Origin: Limnohabitans sp. T6-5
Lineage (GTDB): Bacteria; Pseudomonadota; Gammaproteobacteria; Burkholderiales; Burkholderiaceae_C
Length of the DNA stretch: 64,000 nt
Assembly (NCBI RefSeq): GCF_003063315.1
Contig: NZ_NERV01000001.1
Coordinates: 744,001-808,000, forward strand
Direction: 5' to 3'
The notes beneath the pieces are model-generated. The model was given only the letters and a program-made list of their open reading frames with translations. It ran no database searches and was not told the DNA's origin. Numbering within the stretch: the stretch's first letter is position 1; the number at the start of each line of letters is the position of its first letter. Positions 30,377-42,172 of the stretch are shown here, in pieces. Made by a program: the position numbers and the translations under genes.

Positions 30377-31065
30377 GCGGCGCTTTCAGATTTCAGGGTC
30401 TGCAGCATGGCGGCTGCCGCTGCTTGTTCGGCCGCGCGACGCGATGCGCCCGAGCCTTGCTGGGTTTGGCGCAATTCGGTCACTTCGCAAGAGACTTCGA
30501 ATTGTTGGCGGTGCGCCGCGCCGGAGGTGCCGACCACGGTGTATTTGGGCAGTGCGAGCTTGCGCCCTTGCAGCCACTCTTGCAGCTCGGTCTTGGGGTC
30601 TTTGCCCACCGCCTGCATGTCGGGTTTGATGTCGACCTGGGCGAACAGGCGTTCGACCAAGGCTTGCGCGTCTTTGTAGCCGCCGTCCAAATAGACGGCA
30701 CCGATGATGGCTTCAAGCACGTCGGCCAGGATAGAGGGCCGGTTTTGCCCACCCGAGCGCATTTCACCCTCGCCCAGACGCATCACAGAAGAGATGTCCA
30801 AGGCCTTGGCCAATTGATGCAGCGTATCTTGTTTGACCAGGTTGGCCCGCACACGCGACAAATCACCTTCAGGCATCGCTGTCAGCTGGGCATACAACAT
30901 GTGCGACACCGAAAGGTTCAACACCGAGTCACCCAAAAATTCCAACCGCTCGTAGTGGTCAGCACTGAAGCTGCGGTGGGTCACGGCCTGCTGCAGCAGA
31001 CCCTGCTGCCGAAAGGCGTAGCCCAAGCGGATTTGCAATTCAGTCAGGGCGGGAGATGTGGCCAC
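30373..31065 (-). CDS. rnc: Ribonuclease III
   Basis: 230 residues; double-stranded RNA endonuclease for rRNA and mRNA processing. The signature [13 protein letters not shown] and the metal-site [11 protein letters not shown] are present, and a C-terminal dsRNA-binding domain ends with [15 protein letters not shown]. The start is uncertain: the GTG reading [10 protein letters not shown] is preferred for its GAGGTGA ribosome site, though a GTG two codons upstream and an ATG at 31107 inside lepB are possible. It lies between lepB and era, as in many proteobacteria. Confidence 0.93.
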   Translation of the reverse strand: MATSPALTELQIRLGYAFRQQGLLQQAVTHRSFSADHYERLEFLGDSVLNLSVSHMLYAQLTAMPEGDLSRVRANLVKQDTLHQLAKALDISSVMRLGEGEMRSGGQNRPSILADVLEAIIGAVYLDGGYKDAQALVERLFAQVDIKPDMQAVGKDPKTELQEWLQGRKLALPKYTVVGTSGAAHRQQFEVSCEVTELRQTQQGSGASRRAAEQAAAAAMLQTLKSESAA

Positions 31066-31072
31066 GCTCACC

Positions 31073-32038
31073 TCAGTCAAAAGCGCCAATGCGCTTGAGG
31101 TTGCCAAAGTTCATCCACACGAAAAAGGCTTTGCCCACAATGTTGGCATCGGGCACGAAACCCCAGTAACGTGAATCGAGAGAGTTGTCGCGGTTATCGC
31201 CCATCATGAAGTAATGCCCTGCGGGCACCTTGCAGGTCACACCTTCCACGGTGTAGTTGCAATTTTCGCGGCCGGCGAACTGGTCGGCGCCAGGCACGAA
31301 AGCCGGACGCTCGTCATCCTGAATGTTTTCGTGCGGTTTGGCCCCCAAGGTCTCGCTTCGGTGTTTGAAATACCGCATGGTCGAGTCGTCAAAAAAGTCG
31401 GGCAAGGCCTGGATGGGCAGCTCTTTGCCATTGATGGTGAGCTTTTTGTTCAGATACGCCACCTCATCGCCAGGCACACCTACCACACGCTTGATGTAGT
31501 CCACCGTGGGCTTGGGCGGGAAGCGGAAAACCATCACATCGCCGCGTTGCACTGGCGAGCCTTGCGTGATTTTGATGTTGGCCACAGGCAGGCGGATGCC
31601 GTAATGGAATTTATTCACCAAAATCAGGTCGCCGATTTGCAGCGTCGGGATCATTGAGCCGGAAGGGATCTTGAACGGCTCGAACAGGAAAGAGCGCAAG
31701 ATGAACACCACCACGATGACCGGGAACAGCCCGGCAGTCCAGTCGAGCCACCAAGGTTGCATGAGCAGCTTGTCGCTGGCTTCCTGAATGTCCGTGTCTA
31801 CTTTATCTATGCCCATTTTGGACAGCTCAGCCCGGCGTCTGGCCGTTTCAGCTTGCAGACGGGCCACTGCCTGCTGGCGCCTGGGCAAAAACACAAAACG
31901 CTCGGCCAGCCAATAAATGCCCGTCACCACGGAGGCCAGCAACAAGAGCAGCGCAAAGTTGCCCTCAATGAAGCCCATATACCAAGCACCGGCATAGCCC
32001 ACAAAAGCGGCCAACACCAAAGACGTTAAAAACTGCAT
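31073..32038 (-). CDS. lepB: Signal peptidase I
   Basis: 321 residues; inner-membrane protease that removes Sec and Tat signal peptides. Two N-terminal transmembrane helices (residues about 3-25 and 75-95 by hydrophobicity), catalytic Ser in [14 protein letters not shown], catalytic Lys in [13 protein letters not shown], and [16 protein letters not shown] near the C-terminus. The ATG overlaps the lepA stop (TGATG). Confidence 0.96.
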   Translation of the reverse strand: MQFLTSLVLAAFVGYAGAWYMGFIEGNFALLLLLASVVTGIYWLAERFVFLPRRQQAVARLQAETARRRAELSKMGIDKVDTDIQEASDKLLMQPWWLDWTAGLFPVIVVVFILRSFLFEPFKIPSGSMIPTLQIGDLILVNKFHYGIRLPVANIKITQGSPVQRGDVMVFRFPPKPTVDYIKRVVGVPGDEVAYLNKKLTINGKELPIQALPDFFDDSTMRYFKHRSETLGAKPHENIQDDERPAFVPGADQFAGRENCNYTVEGVTCKVPAGHYFMMGDNRDNSLDSRYWGFVPDANIVGKAFFVWMNFGNLKRIGAFD

Positions 32039-33846
32039 CAATCTTCCACCTGCAAAATGGCCAAAAACGCCTCTTGTGGCACCTCGACCGAACCAATCTG
32101 TTTCATGCGTTTTTTACCCGCTTTCTGCTTTTCCAGCAGCTTGCGTTTACGCGAAATATCACCACCGTAACACTTGGCCAGAACGTTTTTGCGCAAAGCC
32201 TTGATGCTTTCACGGGCAATGATGTTGGCGCCAATGGCGGCTTGAATCGCCACGTCAAACATCTGACGTGAAATGATCTCGCGCATCTTGGCAGCCACGG
32301 CACGGCCACGGTATTGGGCCTGCGTGCGGTGCACGATGATGGACAGCGCATCAACCTTCTCGCCGTTCAGCAAAATGTCGACCTTCACCACATCCGAAGC
32401 TCGGAACTCCTTGAACTCGTAGTCCATGGATGCGTAACCCCGGCTGACCGATTTGAGCTTGTCAAAGAAGTCCAGGACGATCTCGCCCAGCGGCATTTCA
32501 TAGGTCAGCATGACCTGGCGACCGTGATACGCCATGTTCATCTGCACACCGCGCTTTTGGTTGGCCAAGGTCATGACCGGGCCTACATAGTCTTGCGGCA
32601 TGTACAAGTGCACGGTGACGATCGGCTCGCGGATTTCCTGCAACTTGCCCTGATCGGGCATTTTGGAGGGGTTCTCAACCATGATGACTTCACCATCGGG
32701 CTTGACCACTTCGTAGACCACACTGGGCGCGGTGGTGATCAGGTCCTGGTCGAACTCGCGCTCCAGGCGCTCTTGCACGATCTCCATGTGCAGCAAGCCC
32801 AAAAAACCGCAGCGGAAACCAAAGCCCAGTGCTTGCGACACTTCGGGCTCGTAGTGCAGCGAGGCATCGTTGAGCTTGAGCTTTTCGAGTGCATCGCGCA
32901 ACGCGTCGTACTGGTTGGCCTCGGTCGGGTACAGGCCAGCAAACACTTGGGGCTGAATTTCCTTGAAACCAGGCAAGGCGTCTGTAGCAGGACCCAAGTT
33001 GTTGGGCAGCTTCTTTTCAAGCGTTACGGTGTCGCCGACCTTGGCCGCCTGCAACTCCTTGATGCCCGCGATGATGTAACCCACCTCACCTGCCCTGAGC
33101 AACTGACGGGGTTCATTGGCCGGGGTGAAAACACCCAAGCTACCCGCTTCGTAAACGGCGTTGCTGGCCATCATCTTGATGCGCTCGTTTTTGAGCAACT
33201 GGCCATCGACCACACGCACCAGCATGACCACGCCGACATAACTGTCAAACCAGCTGTCAATGATCATGGCGCGCAACGGTGCATCGGGGTTGCCCTTGGG
33301 CGGTGGAATGCGGGCCACCACGGCTTCGAGGATTTCTTCAATGCCCATGCCGGTTTTGGCAGAACACGGAATCGCGTCGGTCGCGTCAATGCCGATCACG
33401 TCTTCGACTTCGCTGCGCGCGTTGTCGGGGTCGGCGTTGGGCAAATCCATTTTGTTGAGCACCGGCACCACTTCCACACCCAGGTCGAGTGCGGTGTAGC
33501 AGTTGGCCACTGTTTGGGCCTCCACACCCTGGCTGGCGTCCACCACCAACAAGGCGCCTTCGCAAGCCGAAAGCGAACGCGAAACTTCATAAGAGAAGTC
33601 CACATGACCGGGCGTGTCGATCAGGTTGAGGTTGTAGACCTGCCCATCTTTGGCTTTGTAATGGAGTGCTGCCGTCTGTGCCTTGATGGTGATGCCGCGC
33701 TCTTTCTCGATGTCCATCGAGTCCAGAACCTGGGCTTCCATGTCCCGGGCTTCCAGACCTCCGCAGCGCTGAATCAAGCGATCGGCCAGCGTGGATTTGC
33801 CATGGTCAATGTGCGCAATGATCGAAAAATTTCTGATGTGATTCAT
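32038..33846 (-). CDS. lepA: Elongation factor 4 (LepA)
   Basis: 602 residues; translational GTPase that acts in late 30S assembly and back-translocation. G-domain: [15 protein letters not shown], then a switch region with [16 protein letters not shown] and NKMDLP. The LepA-specific C-terminal domain includes [33 protein letters not shown] and [10 protein letters not shown]. First gene of the minus-strand run lepA-lepB-rnc-era-recO-pdxJ-acpS-nagZ. Confidence 0.97.
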   Translation of the reverse strand: MNHIRNFSIIAHIDHGKSTLADRLIQRCGGLEARDMEAQVLDSMDIEKERGITIKAQTAALHYKAKDGQVYNLNLIDTPGHVDFSYEVSRSLSACEGALLVVDASQGVEAQTVANCYTALDLGVEVVPVLNKMDLPNADPDNARSEVEDVIGIDATDAIPCSAKTGMGIEEILEAVVARIPPPKGNPDAPLRAMIIDSWFDSYVGVVMLVRVVDGQLLKNERIKMMASNAVYEAGSLGVFTPANEPRQLLRAGEVGYIIAGIKELQAAKVGDTVTLEKKLPNNLGPATDALPGFKEIQPQVFAGLYPTEANQYDALRDALEKLKLNDASLHYEPEVSQALGFGFRCGFLGLLHMEIVQERLEREFDQDLITTAPSVVYEVVKPDGEVIMVENPSKMPDQGKLQEIREPIVTVHLYMPQDYVGPVMTLANQKRGVQMNMAYHGRQVMLTYEMPLGEIVLDFFDKLKSVSRGYASMDYEFKEFRASDVVKVDILLNGEKVDALSIIVHRTQAQYRGRAVAAKMREIISRQMFDVAIQAAIGANIIARESIKALRKNVLAKCYGGDISRKRKLLEKQKAGKKRMKQIGSVEVPQEAFLAILQVED

Positions 33847-33884
33847 CAAAGAAGGTCTGCAAGTATTTGTGGATCAATGATCCG

Positions 33885-33956
33885 TAAAAGAAAAAAGGGC
33901 GCGTCGAGTGGTGACGCGCCCTGAACCAACAATCTATGGCAACTGCGATAGTTGGG
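33885..33956 (-). ncRNA. Candidate small RNA with intrinsic terminator
   Basis: On the minus strand a TACAAT box (plus coordinates 33962-33967) is followed at TSS distance by a hairpin CAACTATCGCAGTTG (33940-33954), an unpaired stretch, and a 9-bp GC-rich terminator stem (GGGCGCGTC / GACGCGCCC, 33897-33921) with a long T tail. The whole is about 70 nt with no ORF and ends about 40 bases before lepA. It could instead be just the degQ terminator, or a premature terminator in the lepA leader. Confidence 0.4.
33891..33921 (-). terminator. Rho-independent terminator between degQ and lepA
   Basis: Nine-bp perfect GC-rich stem, seven-base loop and a TTTTTTCTTTT tail reading on the minus strand. This separates the degQ transcript from lepA. 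Confidence 0.85.
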
Positions 33957-33967
33957 ACTTCATTGTA

Positions 33968-34333
33968 GGCAAATTGCCCCGTTCGCACAGCCCCAAAAAC
34001 CAGTTCGGCAGGTCGTTGTTGCTTTGCAACATGATTTTATACACAGGCTACCCACAACCCTGCGGGTATCTTTATGAACAACTTGTGGATCATCAGTGGA
34101 CACCTGTCTGGAATCCCGCATCGTGAATCCAAACCTGCGCTTTATGCCATCAATTCCCGGTCAAGACAGCTGATTTTATCCAAATTCGTTATGAGCGGGG
34201 AATAAAGTCAGCAAACACCAACTTCAAAAGTCTTTTGAGCAGGGCTGCTTTTTTTCAATACCGCCCCTATCAGTTGTGTCCCAAGTGGCCAATACCCCGA
34301 AAAAACTCAAGGACACTTGACAAATCAGGAGGC
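33968..34333. other. Intergenic stretch downstream of degQ
   Basis: No coding frame supported on either strand; relatively AT-rich. It contains no further clear hairpin or repeat by eye. Only the promoter-like box of the candidate small RNA borders it. Confidence 0.5.
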
Positions 34334-35809
34334 TCAATTGACAGGTCGAATCAAGACATATTGCGCACCATCGCCTCGTCGGATCAGTACGCTGACAGGA
34401 CGGGTCTTGTCAATTCGGGACATGATGGCTTCAAATTCCTTGACGGATGAAACCTCTGTATTGGCCACTGCCAAAATCAAATCGCCCTCACGGATACCCG
34501 CCCGTGACGCCACCTCGGCAACCGCATCCACGCGCACCCCCCGGCGTACACGAAACTCTTTTTTCAAGGCATCGGTCAAGTCACTAACGCTCAAGCCCAA
34601 ATACTGCACGGCCGTTGTTAGAGGTTTTTTGTCAGGCAAGGCGGCAATCTGCTTTTCTGCTTCAATCTCGGCCACCATGACGTTCAATTCGTGGGTTTTA
34701 CCGCGTCGAAAGACAGTAATGGCAACCCGACTTCCGGGTTTGGTATTGCCTACCGCGCGCGGCAAATCAGCCGGCTTGTCAATGGCTTTGCCCTCAAAAC
34801 GGGTGATGATGTCACCCGCTTCAATGCCCGCCTTTTCAGCAGGCGAGCCTTCTTCAACGCCGCGCACCAGCACACCTTGCGTTTTACCCAAGCCAATCGA
34901 CTCGGCCACCTCTTTGGTCACAGGCGCGATTTGTACACCGATGCGCCCACGGCTGACGCGGCCAGTGGAACGCAGCTGTTCACTCACGCGCATGGCCTCG
35001 TCCATGGGAATGGAAAAAGAAATGCCCATGAAACCGCCAGAGCGGGAATAGATTTGGCTGTTAATACCTACAACTTCGCCTCGCATGTTGATCAGTGGCC
35101 CGCCTGAATTGCCCGGATTGATCGCCACATCGGTCTGAATGAAGGGCAAATATTCACCCGTATCGCGTTGCTTGGCGCTCACGATACCGGCCGTTACGCT
35201 GTTTTCCAAACCAAACGGGGACCCAATGGCCATGACCCACTCGCCCACCTTGAGTCGGCTGACATCGCCCACGCGTACGGCAGGCAATCCTGTGGCTTGA
35301 ATTTTGACCACCGCCACATCGGTGCGCTTGTCTGCTCCCACAATGCGGGCCTTGAATTCACGCTTGTCGGTCAGCGTCACCACCACTTCATCGGCACCCT
35401 CCACCACATGGGCATTGGTCATGATGAAGCCATCTGCACTCAGGATGAACCCCGAACCCACACCACGTGGCTGAGCCTCTTCCTGAGGGCGGTTCTGGCG
35501 TGGCCCTGGTCTTGGGGCATTGGGCACATTGGGCAAAGGCACCCCGAAAAATCGCCGGAACAGCTCTTGCATTTCTTCGTCTGGCGTCATTGGCCCAATG
35601 GCGTTGGCACGGACTTTTTCAAGCGTACGGATGTTGACCACAGAAGGACCGACTTGCTCCACCAATTCAGTGAAGTCGGGCAAGCCTCGCAAGGCAGCAC
35701 CTGAGCCTTGCGCCATGGCAGCCCCTGGCGTCATCACCACCCCAGTGGTCACCAAGCATGTACTCAGCAAAACTGCTGCCGAGGCTTTGAGCCAATTGTT
35801 TCTGATCAC
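34334..35809 (-). CDS. DegQ/MucD-family periplasmic serine protease (HtrA)
   Basis: 491 residues. A signal peptide ends near AAMAQ (residue about 33). The trypsin-like domain has catalytic His in TNAHVVEGAD, Asp in RTDVAVVKI, and Ser in NPGNSGGPL. Two PDZ domains follow (about 290-375 and 400-490). A Pro/Arg/Gln-rich loop near residues 95-110 is typical of MucD/DegP relatives. It begins with GTG after AAGGAGAAAT; the nearby ATG is followed at once by a stop. Role: envelope protein quality control. In relatives the rpoE-rseA-rseB genes often lie just upstream, but not here. Confidence 0.93.
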   Translation of the reverse strand: MIRNNWLKASAAVLLSTCLVTTGVVMTPGAAMAQGSGAALRGLPDFTELVEQVGPSVVNIRTLEKVRANAIGPMTPDEEMQELFRRFFGVPLPNVPNAPRPGPRQNRPQEEAQPRGVGSGFILSADGFIMTNAHVVEGADEVVVTLTDKREFKARIVGADKRTDVAVVKIQATGLPAVRVGDVSRLKVGEWVMAIGSPFGLENSVTAGIVSAKQRDTGEYLPFIQTDVAINPGNSGGPLINMRGEVVGINSQIYSRSGGFMGISFSIPMDEAMRVSEQLRSTGRVSRGRIGVQIAPVTKEVAESIGLGKTQGVLVRGVEEGSPAEKAGIEAGDIITRFEGKAIDKPADLPRAVGNTKPGSRVAITVFRRGKTHELNVMVAEIEAEKQIAALPDKKPLTTAVQYLGLSVSDLTDALKKEFRVRRGVRVDAVAEVASRAGIREGDLILAVANTEVSSVKEFEAIMSRIDKTRPVSVLIRRGDGAQYVLIRPVN

Positions 35810-35884
35810 ACATTTCTCCTTGTGCTATTCATTGTCGGAAGTGCATGTGTAAATTGCGTCTGAGCATGTAAGTTCAAGTGGGTT

Positions 35885-36361
35885 TTACACATCCTGAACA
35901 AAATTTGCAGGCTTATCCTGTGCATGTTGGCGCGAATATACCGCGCATCGAAAACCGTGCCAATTCCGGGGCATCCGCTGCCGATACAGCCACGCAATGC
36001 GGATGGCATGCGGGTTTGCACCCACGACTGGGAGAATTCGCACCACCATGGCGTTACCAGCATCCAGCAGAAGCTGGACAACAAGTGCCGACTCGGCCCC
36101 CTGCGCATCCTGCCAAAACCATTGCTCACCCGTCCATACCAACTGCCCATCAGGCGTCTGCTCACGCGCCCACAACCACAACGCCAGCACCCAGCAAATG
36201 CCCCAGACCGTCCAGGCCCATATGACGCGCAGGCTGCTGACAGCACCCATACTTTGCCAGATAGACAAACCCAGTGCCCCCATGCCGCCCCACAGTGCAA
36301 GCCATGCCCAGCCCCAAACAAAACGCCCCACCGGGTAAACCACAGGTGGGGCGTTGTGCAT
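35885..36361 (-). CDS. Hypothetical small inner-membrane protein (possibly YgfX/CptA-like)
   Basis: 158 residues: a short N-terminus (MHNAPPVVYPVGR), two hydrophobic helices at about 13-35 and 43-63 (WLALWGGMGALGLSIW and VIWAWTVWGICWVLALWLWA), then a soluble tail with WTGEQWFWQDAQG and LLLDAGNAMVVRIL. Two adjacent helices plus a tail of this size are reminiscent of YgfX, but similarity is weak by eye. It sits 21 bases after fabF. The stretch between its stop and degQ (75 bases) is too short for the expected sigma-E genes. Confidence 0.65.
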   Translation of the reverse strand: MHNAPPVVYPVGRFVWGWAWLALWGGMGALGLSIWQSMGAVSSLRVIWAWTVWGICWVLALWLWAREQTPDGQLVWTGEQWFWQDAQGAESALVVQLLLDAGNAMVVRILPVVGANPHAIRIAWLYRQRMPRNWHGFRCAVYSRQHAQDKPANFVQDV

Positions 36362-36382
36362 GGCGTGAACCTGTCAGGCTCG

Positions 36383-37627
<1,245 letters not shown>

Positions 37628-37633
37628 CGTCGA

Positions 37634-37933
<300 letters not shown>

Positions 37934-38671
37934 TCAGGCCATGAACATGCCACCATTGACATGCAATTCTTGACCGGTGACATAGCCCGCGTGCGTTCCG
38001 GCCAGGTAGGCCACGGCATGCGCGATGTCTTCGGGTTTGCCCAGATGGCCCAGAGGAATCTGGCCCAACAAGGCTTTTTGTTGTTCTTCGGGCAGGCTGG
38101 CGGTCATGTCGGTTTCGATGAAACCGGGGGCCACGCAGTTGACCGTGATGTTGCGGCTGCCCAGCTCGCGGGCCAGCGCACGGGTCATGCCCGCCACACC
38201 CGCCTTGGCAGCTGCGTAGTTGGCTTGGCCCGGGTTGCCCGATGCTCCCACCACGCTGGTGATGCTGATGATGCGGCCATAACGCTGCTTCATCATGGGG
38301 CGGATCACGGCGCGGCTCATGCGGAACACCGCCTTGAGGTTGGTGTCCAGCACCGCATCCCAGTCGTCGTCCTTCATGCGCATGGCCAGGGTGTCGCGGG
38401 TGATGCCCGCGTTGTTGACCAGCACCTGCAAGCCGCCGTGCTCTTTGACAATGGCGTCGATCAGGGCTTCGCCTGCGGCGGCGTCGTTCACGTTCAGATT
38501 GGCACCGCGGCTGCCGGGGAAGGCCGACAGGGCCTGGCTGATTTTGGCGGCGCCGTCATCGCTGGTGGCGGTGCCAATGACCACAAAACCTTGTTGGGCC
38601 AGGTGCAGGGCAATGGATGCCCCGATGCCGCGCGATGCGCCGGTCACCAACGCCACTTGTTTGTTGCTCAT
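37934..38671 (-). CDS. fabG: 3-oxoacyl-[ACP] reductase
   Basis: 245 residues, short-chain dehydrogenase using NADPH. Cofactor motif TGASRGIGASIA, structural NNAGIT, and the catalytic YAAAKAG (Tyr and Lys). The start MSNKQVALVTGA is chosen over a 52-residue non-conserved extension inside fabD. Its ATG overlaps the fabD stop as ATGA. Confidence 0.97.
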   Translation of the reverse strand: MSNKQVALVTGASRGIGASIALHLAQQGFVVIGTATSDDGAAKISQALSAFPGSRGANLNVNDAAAGEALIDAIVKEHGGLQVLVNNAGITRDTLAMRMKDDDWDAVLDTNLKAVFRMSRAVIRPMMKQRYGRIISITSVVGASGNPGQANYAAAKAGVAGMTRALARELGSRNITVNCVAPGFIETDMTASLPEEQQKALLGQIPLGHLGKPEDIAHAVAYLAGTHAGYVTGQELHVNGGMFMA

Positions 38672-39618
38672 GCCAGGAGTCCTTTCACTTCGGCCAAGGT
38701 GGAGGGGTCGTAAAGCGCCACGCCGTTCAATTCCGCATCGATGCGCTTGGTCATGCCGGCCAGCACCTTGCCCGGGCCGCACTCCACCAAGGTGGACACC
38801 CCACGGGCCTTGATGGCCTGCACACACTCGACCCAGCGCACCGGGCCAAAAGCCTGACGGTACAGCGCATCGCGGATGCGGTCGGCATCGGTTTCGATGG
38901 CCACATCGATGTTGTTGAGCACCGGGATCTGGGGCACGCCCAGAGTCAGGGTGGCCAGTTTCTCGCGCAGCTTTTCAGCGGCGGGCTTCATCAGGCTCGA
39001 ATGGAACGGGGCCGACACGGGCAAAAGCAGCGCGCGCTTGGCGCCCATGCCCTTGAGGACTTCGCAGGCTTTGTCCACCGCGGCTTTGCTGCCCGCGATC
39101 ACGGTTTGCGCCGCGTCGTTGAAGTTCACGGCTTCGACCACTTCGGCGCTGCCTGCGGCAAATGTGGCCTGGGCTTCTTTGCAGCCCTCAATGACTTTGT
39201 CGGAGGCCAGGCCCAAAATGGCGGCCATCGCCCCCACGCCCACCGGCACGGCTTCTTGCATGGCGGCGGCGCGCAGACGCACCAGCGGCGCAGCTTGCGC
39301 CAGCGTCAGCACGCCAGAAGCGACGAGGGCGCTGTACTCGCCCAGCGAGTGTCCTGCCACCACGGACGGCTTGGCACCGCCTTCGGCCAGCCAGGCGCGG
39401 TAAGCGGCCACGGCCGACACCAGCATCACGGGCTGGGTGTTGGTTGTCATGGCCAGCGCCTCTTTGGGGCCTTCGTGGATCAGTTTGGCCACGTCTTCGC
39501 CCAGGGCGTCAGAAGCTTCTTGAAGCGTTTCGAGCACCGCGGGGTGGTCACCCCAGGCATCCAGCATGCCCACCGATTGGGAGCCCTGGCCGGGAAAAAC
39601 AAAAGCAAATGTGGTCAT
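38668..39618 (-). CDS. fabD: Malonyl-CoA-[ACP] transacylase
   Basis: 316 residues; loads malonate on ACP. The N-terminal FAFVFPGQGSQSVGM, the catalytic Ser in GHSLGEYSALVASG, the acyl-CoA-binding Arg in VRLRAAAMQEA, and the His in VSAPFHSSLM are all in place. The start MTTFAFVFPGQ is the family start; two extra residues upstream are open but not needed. Confidence 0.97.
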   Translation of the reverse strand: MTTFAFVFPGQGSQSVGMLDAWGDHPAVLETLQEASDALGEDVAKLIHEGPKEALAMTTNTQPVMLVSAVAAYRAWLAEGGAKPSVVAGHSLGEYSALVASGVLTLAQAAPLVRLRAAAMQEAVPVGVGAMAAILGLASDKVIEGCKEAQATFAAGSAEVVEAVNFNDAAQTVIAGSKAAVDKACEVLKGMGAKRALLLPVSAPFHSSLMKPAAEKLREKLATLTLGVPQIPVLNNIDVAIETDADRIRDALYRQAFGPVRWVECVQAIKARGVSTLVECGPGKVLAGMTKRIDAELNGVALYDPSTLAEVKGLLA

Positions 39619-39697
39619 GTGCAAATGGAGTATCTGGAAAGAAACTGGGTGAGCGTGCCGCGCATCGCTGACCCGGGCCTGTCAAATCAACAGCGGG

Positions 39698-40675
39698 TCA
39701 ATAACGCAAGAGGACCGAGCCCCAGGTGAAACCACCACCCACGCCCTCGAGCATGAGGGTCTGGCCGCGCTGGATGCGCCCGTCACGCACGGCGGTGTCC
39801 AGCGCCAGGGGGATCGAAGCTGCGGAGGTGTTGCCGTGCTGATCCACCGTCACAACGACTTTGTCGGCAGTCATCTTGAGCTTCTTGGCCGTGCTTTGCA
39901 TGATGCGGATATTGGCCTGGTGCGGGATCAACCAGTCGATGTCCGCGTCGGTCATGTTGGCCTTGGCCAAGCTGGCGCGGGCGGTTTCTTCGAGCACGCC
40001 CACTGCCAGTTTGAAGACGGCCTGGCCATCCATCTTGAGGACAGGATCGCCCAGAATGCCGCCACGGTTCACATGACCCGGTACGCACAAAATGTCTTTA
40101 TATTTGCCATCGGCGTGCAAGTCGGTGGCCAAAATGCCGGGCTGGTCTGAAGCCTCAAGAATGACAGCGCCTGCGCCGTCACCAAACAGCACGCATGTGG
40201 TGCGGTCCTTGAAGTCAAGGATGCGGCTGAAGATTTCGGACCCGATCACCAAGGCACGCTTGACTGAGCCGGACTGGATCATTGAATCGGCAATCGTCAA
40301 CGCATAAATAAAACCACTGCACACCGCCTGCACATCAAATGCGGGGCAGCCTGCGGTCCCCAACTTGTGCTGCACCATGGTTGCCACAGACGGAAACACC
40401 ATGTCTGGCGTCGATGTGGCGACGATGATCAGGTCCAACTCATCGGCCGAAATGCCAGCGGCGGTCAAAGCCTTTCGGGCGGCTTCGGTCGCCAGATCGC
40501 TGCTGCCTTGAGTGTCGGCGGCAAAGTGCCGGGCACGGATGCCGGTGCGCTCGACAATCCAGTCGTCAGAAGTTTCAACGCCTTGTTGCGCCAATTCGGC
40601 GGCCAGGTCGGCGTTGGTTAGGCGTTTTTCTGGCAGGTAACTGCCAGTGCCCAGAATGCGGGAATAAATTCTCAT
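39698..40675 (-). CDS. fabH: 3-oxoacyl-[ACP] synthase III
   Basis: 325 residues; starts fatty acid synthesis by condensing acetyl-CoA with malonyl-ACP. The Cys-His-Asn triad is visible: [23 protein letters not shown] and [15 protein letters not shown]. The ATG overlaps the plsX stop (ATGA). A 79-base gap separates it from fabD. Confidence 0.97.
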   Translation of the reverse strand: MRIYSRILGTGSYLPEKRLTNADLAAELAQQGVETSDDWIVERTGIRARHFAADTQGSSDLATEAARKALTAAGISADELDLIIVATSTPDMVFPSVATMVQHKLGTAGCPAFDVQAVCSGFIYALTIADSMIQSGSVKRALVIGSEIFSRILDFKDRTTCVLFGDGAGAVILEASDQPGILATDLHADGKYKDILCVPGHVNRGGILGDPVLKMDGQAVFKLAVGVLEETARASLAKANMTDADIDWLIPHQANIRIMQSTAKKLKMTADKVVVTVDQHGNTSAASIPLALDTAVRDGRIQRGQTLMLEGVGGGFTWGSVLLRY

Positions 40676-41736
40676 GGTGTGGTGACCGCTGGTTCTGCCC
40701 GATCGGCCTGCGCACCCATCAATAAAGGGGCAGCATGCGCGATGCGTTCACGAACGCGATCCAGCAATTGGTTTCGGGCTGCATCATAAGCCCGGTTCAG
40801 CGCCGTCTCAAAAGCGATCTCGTCGGCCGAGCCGTGGCTCTTGAACACCAGACCCCGCAAACCCAATAACGCCGCACCGTTGTAGCGCCGATGGTCCACG
40901 CGATTTTTGAATGCAGATAAGACCGGATACGCCAAAATTGCAGCAATTTTCGTGAAAATATTGCGCGAAAACTCGGTTTTCAAGAAGCCGCCAATCATGG
41001 TCGCCAGACCTTCGCTGGCCTTTAATGCCACATTGCCTACAAAGCCGTCGCACACCACGATGTCGACCGTGCCCTTGAAAATGTCATTGCCTTCGACGTT
41101 GCCATGGAAATTCAGATCCCCTGAATTTCCGGCGGAACGCAGCAATTCACCCGTTTTTTTGATGACCTCATTGCCCTTGATGGCCTCTTCACCGATGTTG
41201 AGCAAACCGACCGTCGGATTCTGCTTGTCTTGCAACACCGACACCAAAGCCGATCCCATGACCGCAAACTGAAGTAAATGCTCGGGTGTGCAATCGACAT
41301 TGGCACCCAAATCCAGCATGGTGGTGCCGCCACCCTTGAAATTAGGCATCTGCCCCGCAATGGCCGGGCGGTCAATACCGTCCATGGTCTTGAGCACATA
41401 ACGCGCAATCGCCATGAGGGCGCCCGTATTGCCCGCAGACACCGCGGCACCGGCTTTGCCATCGCGCACTTGCTCAATGGCCACGCGCATGGATGAGTCT
41501 TTTTTCTTGCGCAGCGCAATTTCCAGTGGATCATCCATCTCCACCACCTCGGTGGCAGCAACCGCTTCAGCACGCGGGTCCACAAAACCGGAGAGCGCCT
41601 CAGCACGGCCTACCAACAAAAGACGTGCATCGGGATGGGTCGACAAAAAACGACGACAGGCCGCCAGCGTGACGCGGGGACCGAAGTCACCGCCCATGCA
41701 ATCGACTGCCACAGTGATTGAAGTGGACGAGGTCAT
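40672..41736 (-). CDS. plsX: Phosphate acyltransferase PlsX
   Basis: 354 residues; converts acyl-ACP to acyl phosphate, the donor for PlsY in phospholipid synthesis. N-terminal [16 protein letters not shown], central [16 protein letters not shown] and [17 protein letters not shown], and [19 protein letters not shown] are characteristic. A terminator hairpin lies between rpmF and this gene, so plsX may be partly uncoupled from rpmF. Confidence 0.96.
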   Translation of the reverse strand: MTSSTSITVAVDCMGGDFGPRVTLAACRRFLSTHPDARLLLVGRAEALSGFVDPRAEAVAATEVVEMDDPLEIALRKKKDSSMRVAIEQVRDGKAGAAVSAGNTGALMAIARYVLKTMDGIDRPAIAGQMPNFKGGGTTMLDLGANVDCTPEHLLQFAVMGSALVSVLQDKQNPTVGLLNIGEEAIKGNEVIKKTGELLRSAGNSGDLNFHGNVEGNDIFKGTVDIVVCDGFVGNVALKASEGLATMIGGFLKTEFSRNIFTKIAAILAYPVLSAFKNRVDHRRYNGAALLGLRGLVFKSHGSADEIAFETALNRAYDAARNQLLDRVRERIAHAAPLLMGAQADRAEPAVTTP

Positions 41737-41777
41737 GGAATCCTTGGGCTCAAAACCAGAAAGTACAAAACAAAATC

Positions 41778-41821
41778 CACAAAAACAAAAGCCCGATGCT
41801 ACTTAAAAAGTAGCGCCGGGC
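41778..41821 (-). terminator. Rho-independent terminator after rpmF
   Basis: A 14-bp near-perfect stem (GCCCGGCGCTACTT pairing with AAGTAGCATCGGGC on the minus strand), followed by TTTTGTTTTTG. It lies between rpmF and plsX, implying termination or attenuation of rpmF read-through into the fab cluster. Confidence 0.85.
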
Positions 41822-41848
41822 CTCTGGAGGCTTGAGGGCTGACGCCGA

Positions 41849-42031
41849 TCAGGCTTCAGATTTGTTTTTCAACACCTGACGACCACGGTAGAAACCGTTA
41901 GGGCTGATGTGGTGACGCAGATGAGTTTCACCTGTCGTGGGTTCCACCGCGATGCCGGGCACATTCAGTGCATTGTGCGAACGGTGCATGCCGCGCTTGG
42001 AAGGCGATTTTTTGTTTTGCTGAACAGCCAT
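41849..42031 (-). CDS. rpmF: 50S ribosomal protein L32
   Basis: 60 residues, [20 protein letters not shown] opening typical of L32, and the [20 protein letters not shown] end. This is the zinc-independent form: the four Cys of zinc-binding L32 are absent. The yceD-rpmF-plsX-fab order is conserved in many bacteria. Confidence 0.97.
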   Translation of the reverse strand: MAVQQNKKSPSKRGMHRSHNALNVPGIAVEPTTGETHLRHHISPNGFYRGRQVLKNKSEA

Positions 42032-42172
42032 GATGGCTCCTTGGAAGCTTGTGGAGGCCGCGCAAATACAACGCAGCTTCTGGTTGATGACAATGTCGCA
42101 CAGTCAGACTGAGCGAAGCCATTGATTATAGCCCAAGCCGAGGACCTTGCCCAGCCAGGTAATTCAACTCCG

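Noticed and set aside
29309-30679. A 456-codon plus-strand frame opposite era and rnc
   Set aside because: Antisense shadow; era and rnc are clear on the minus strand.
32314-33924. A 536-codon plus-strand frame opposite lepA
   Set aside because: Antisense shadow of lepA; no family features.
35885-36361. Confident assignment of the small membrane protein as YgfX/CptA
   Set aside because: Only topology and size agree; kept as hypothetical.
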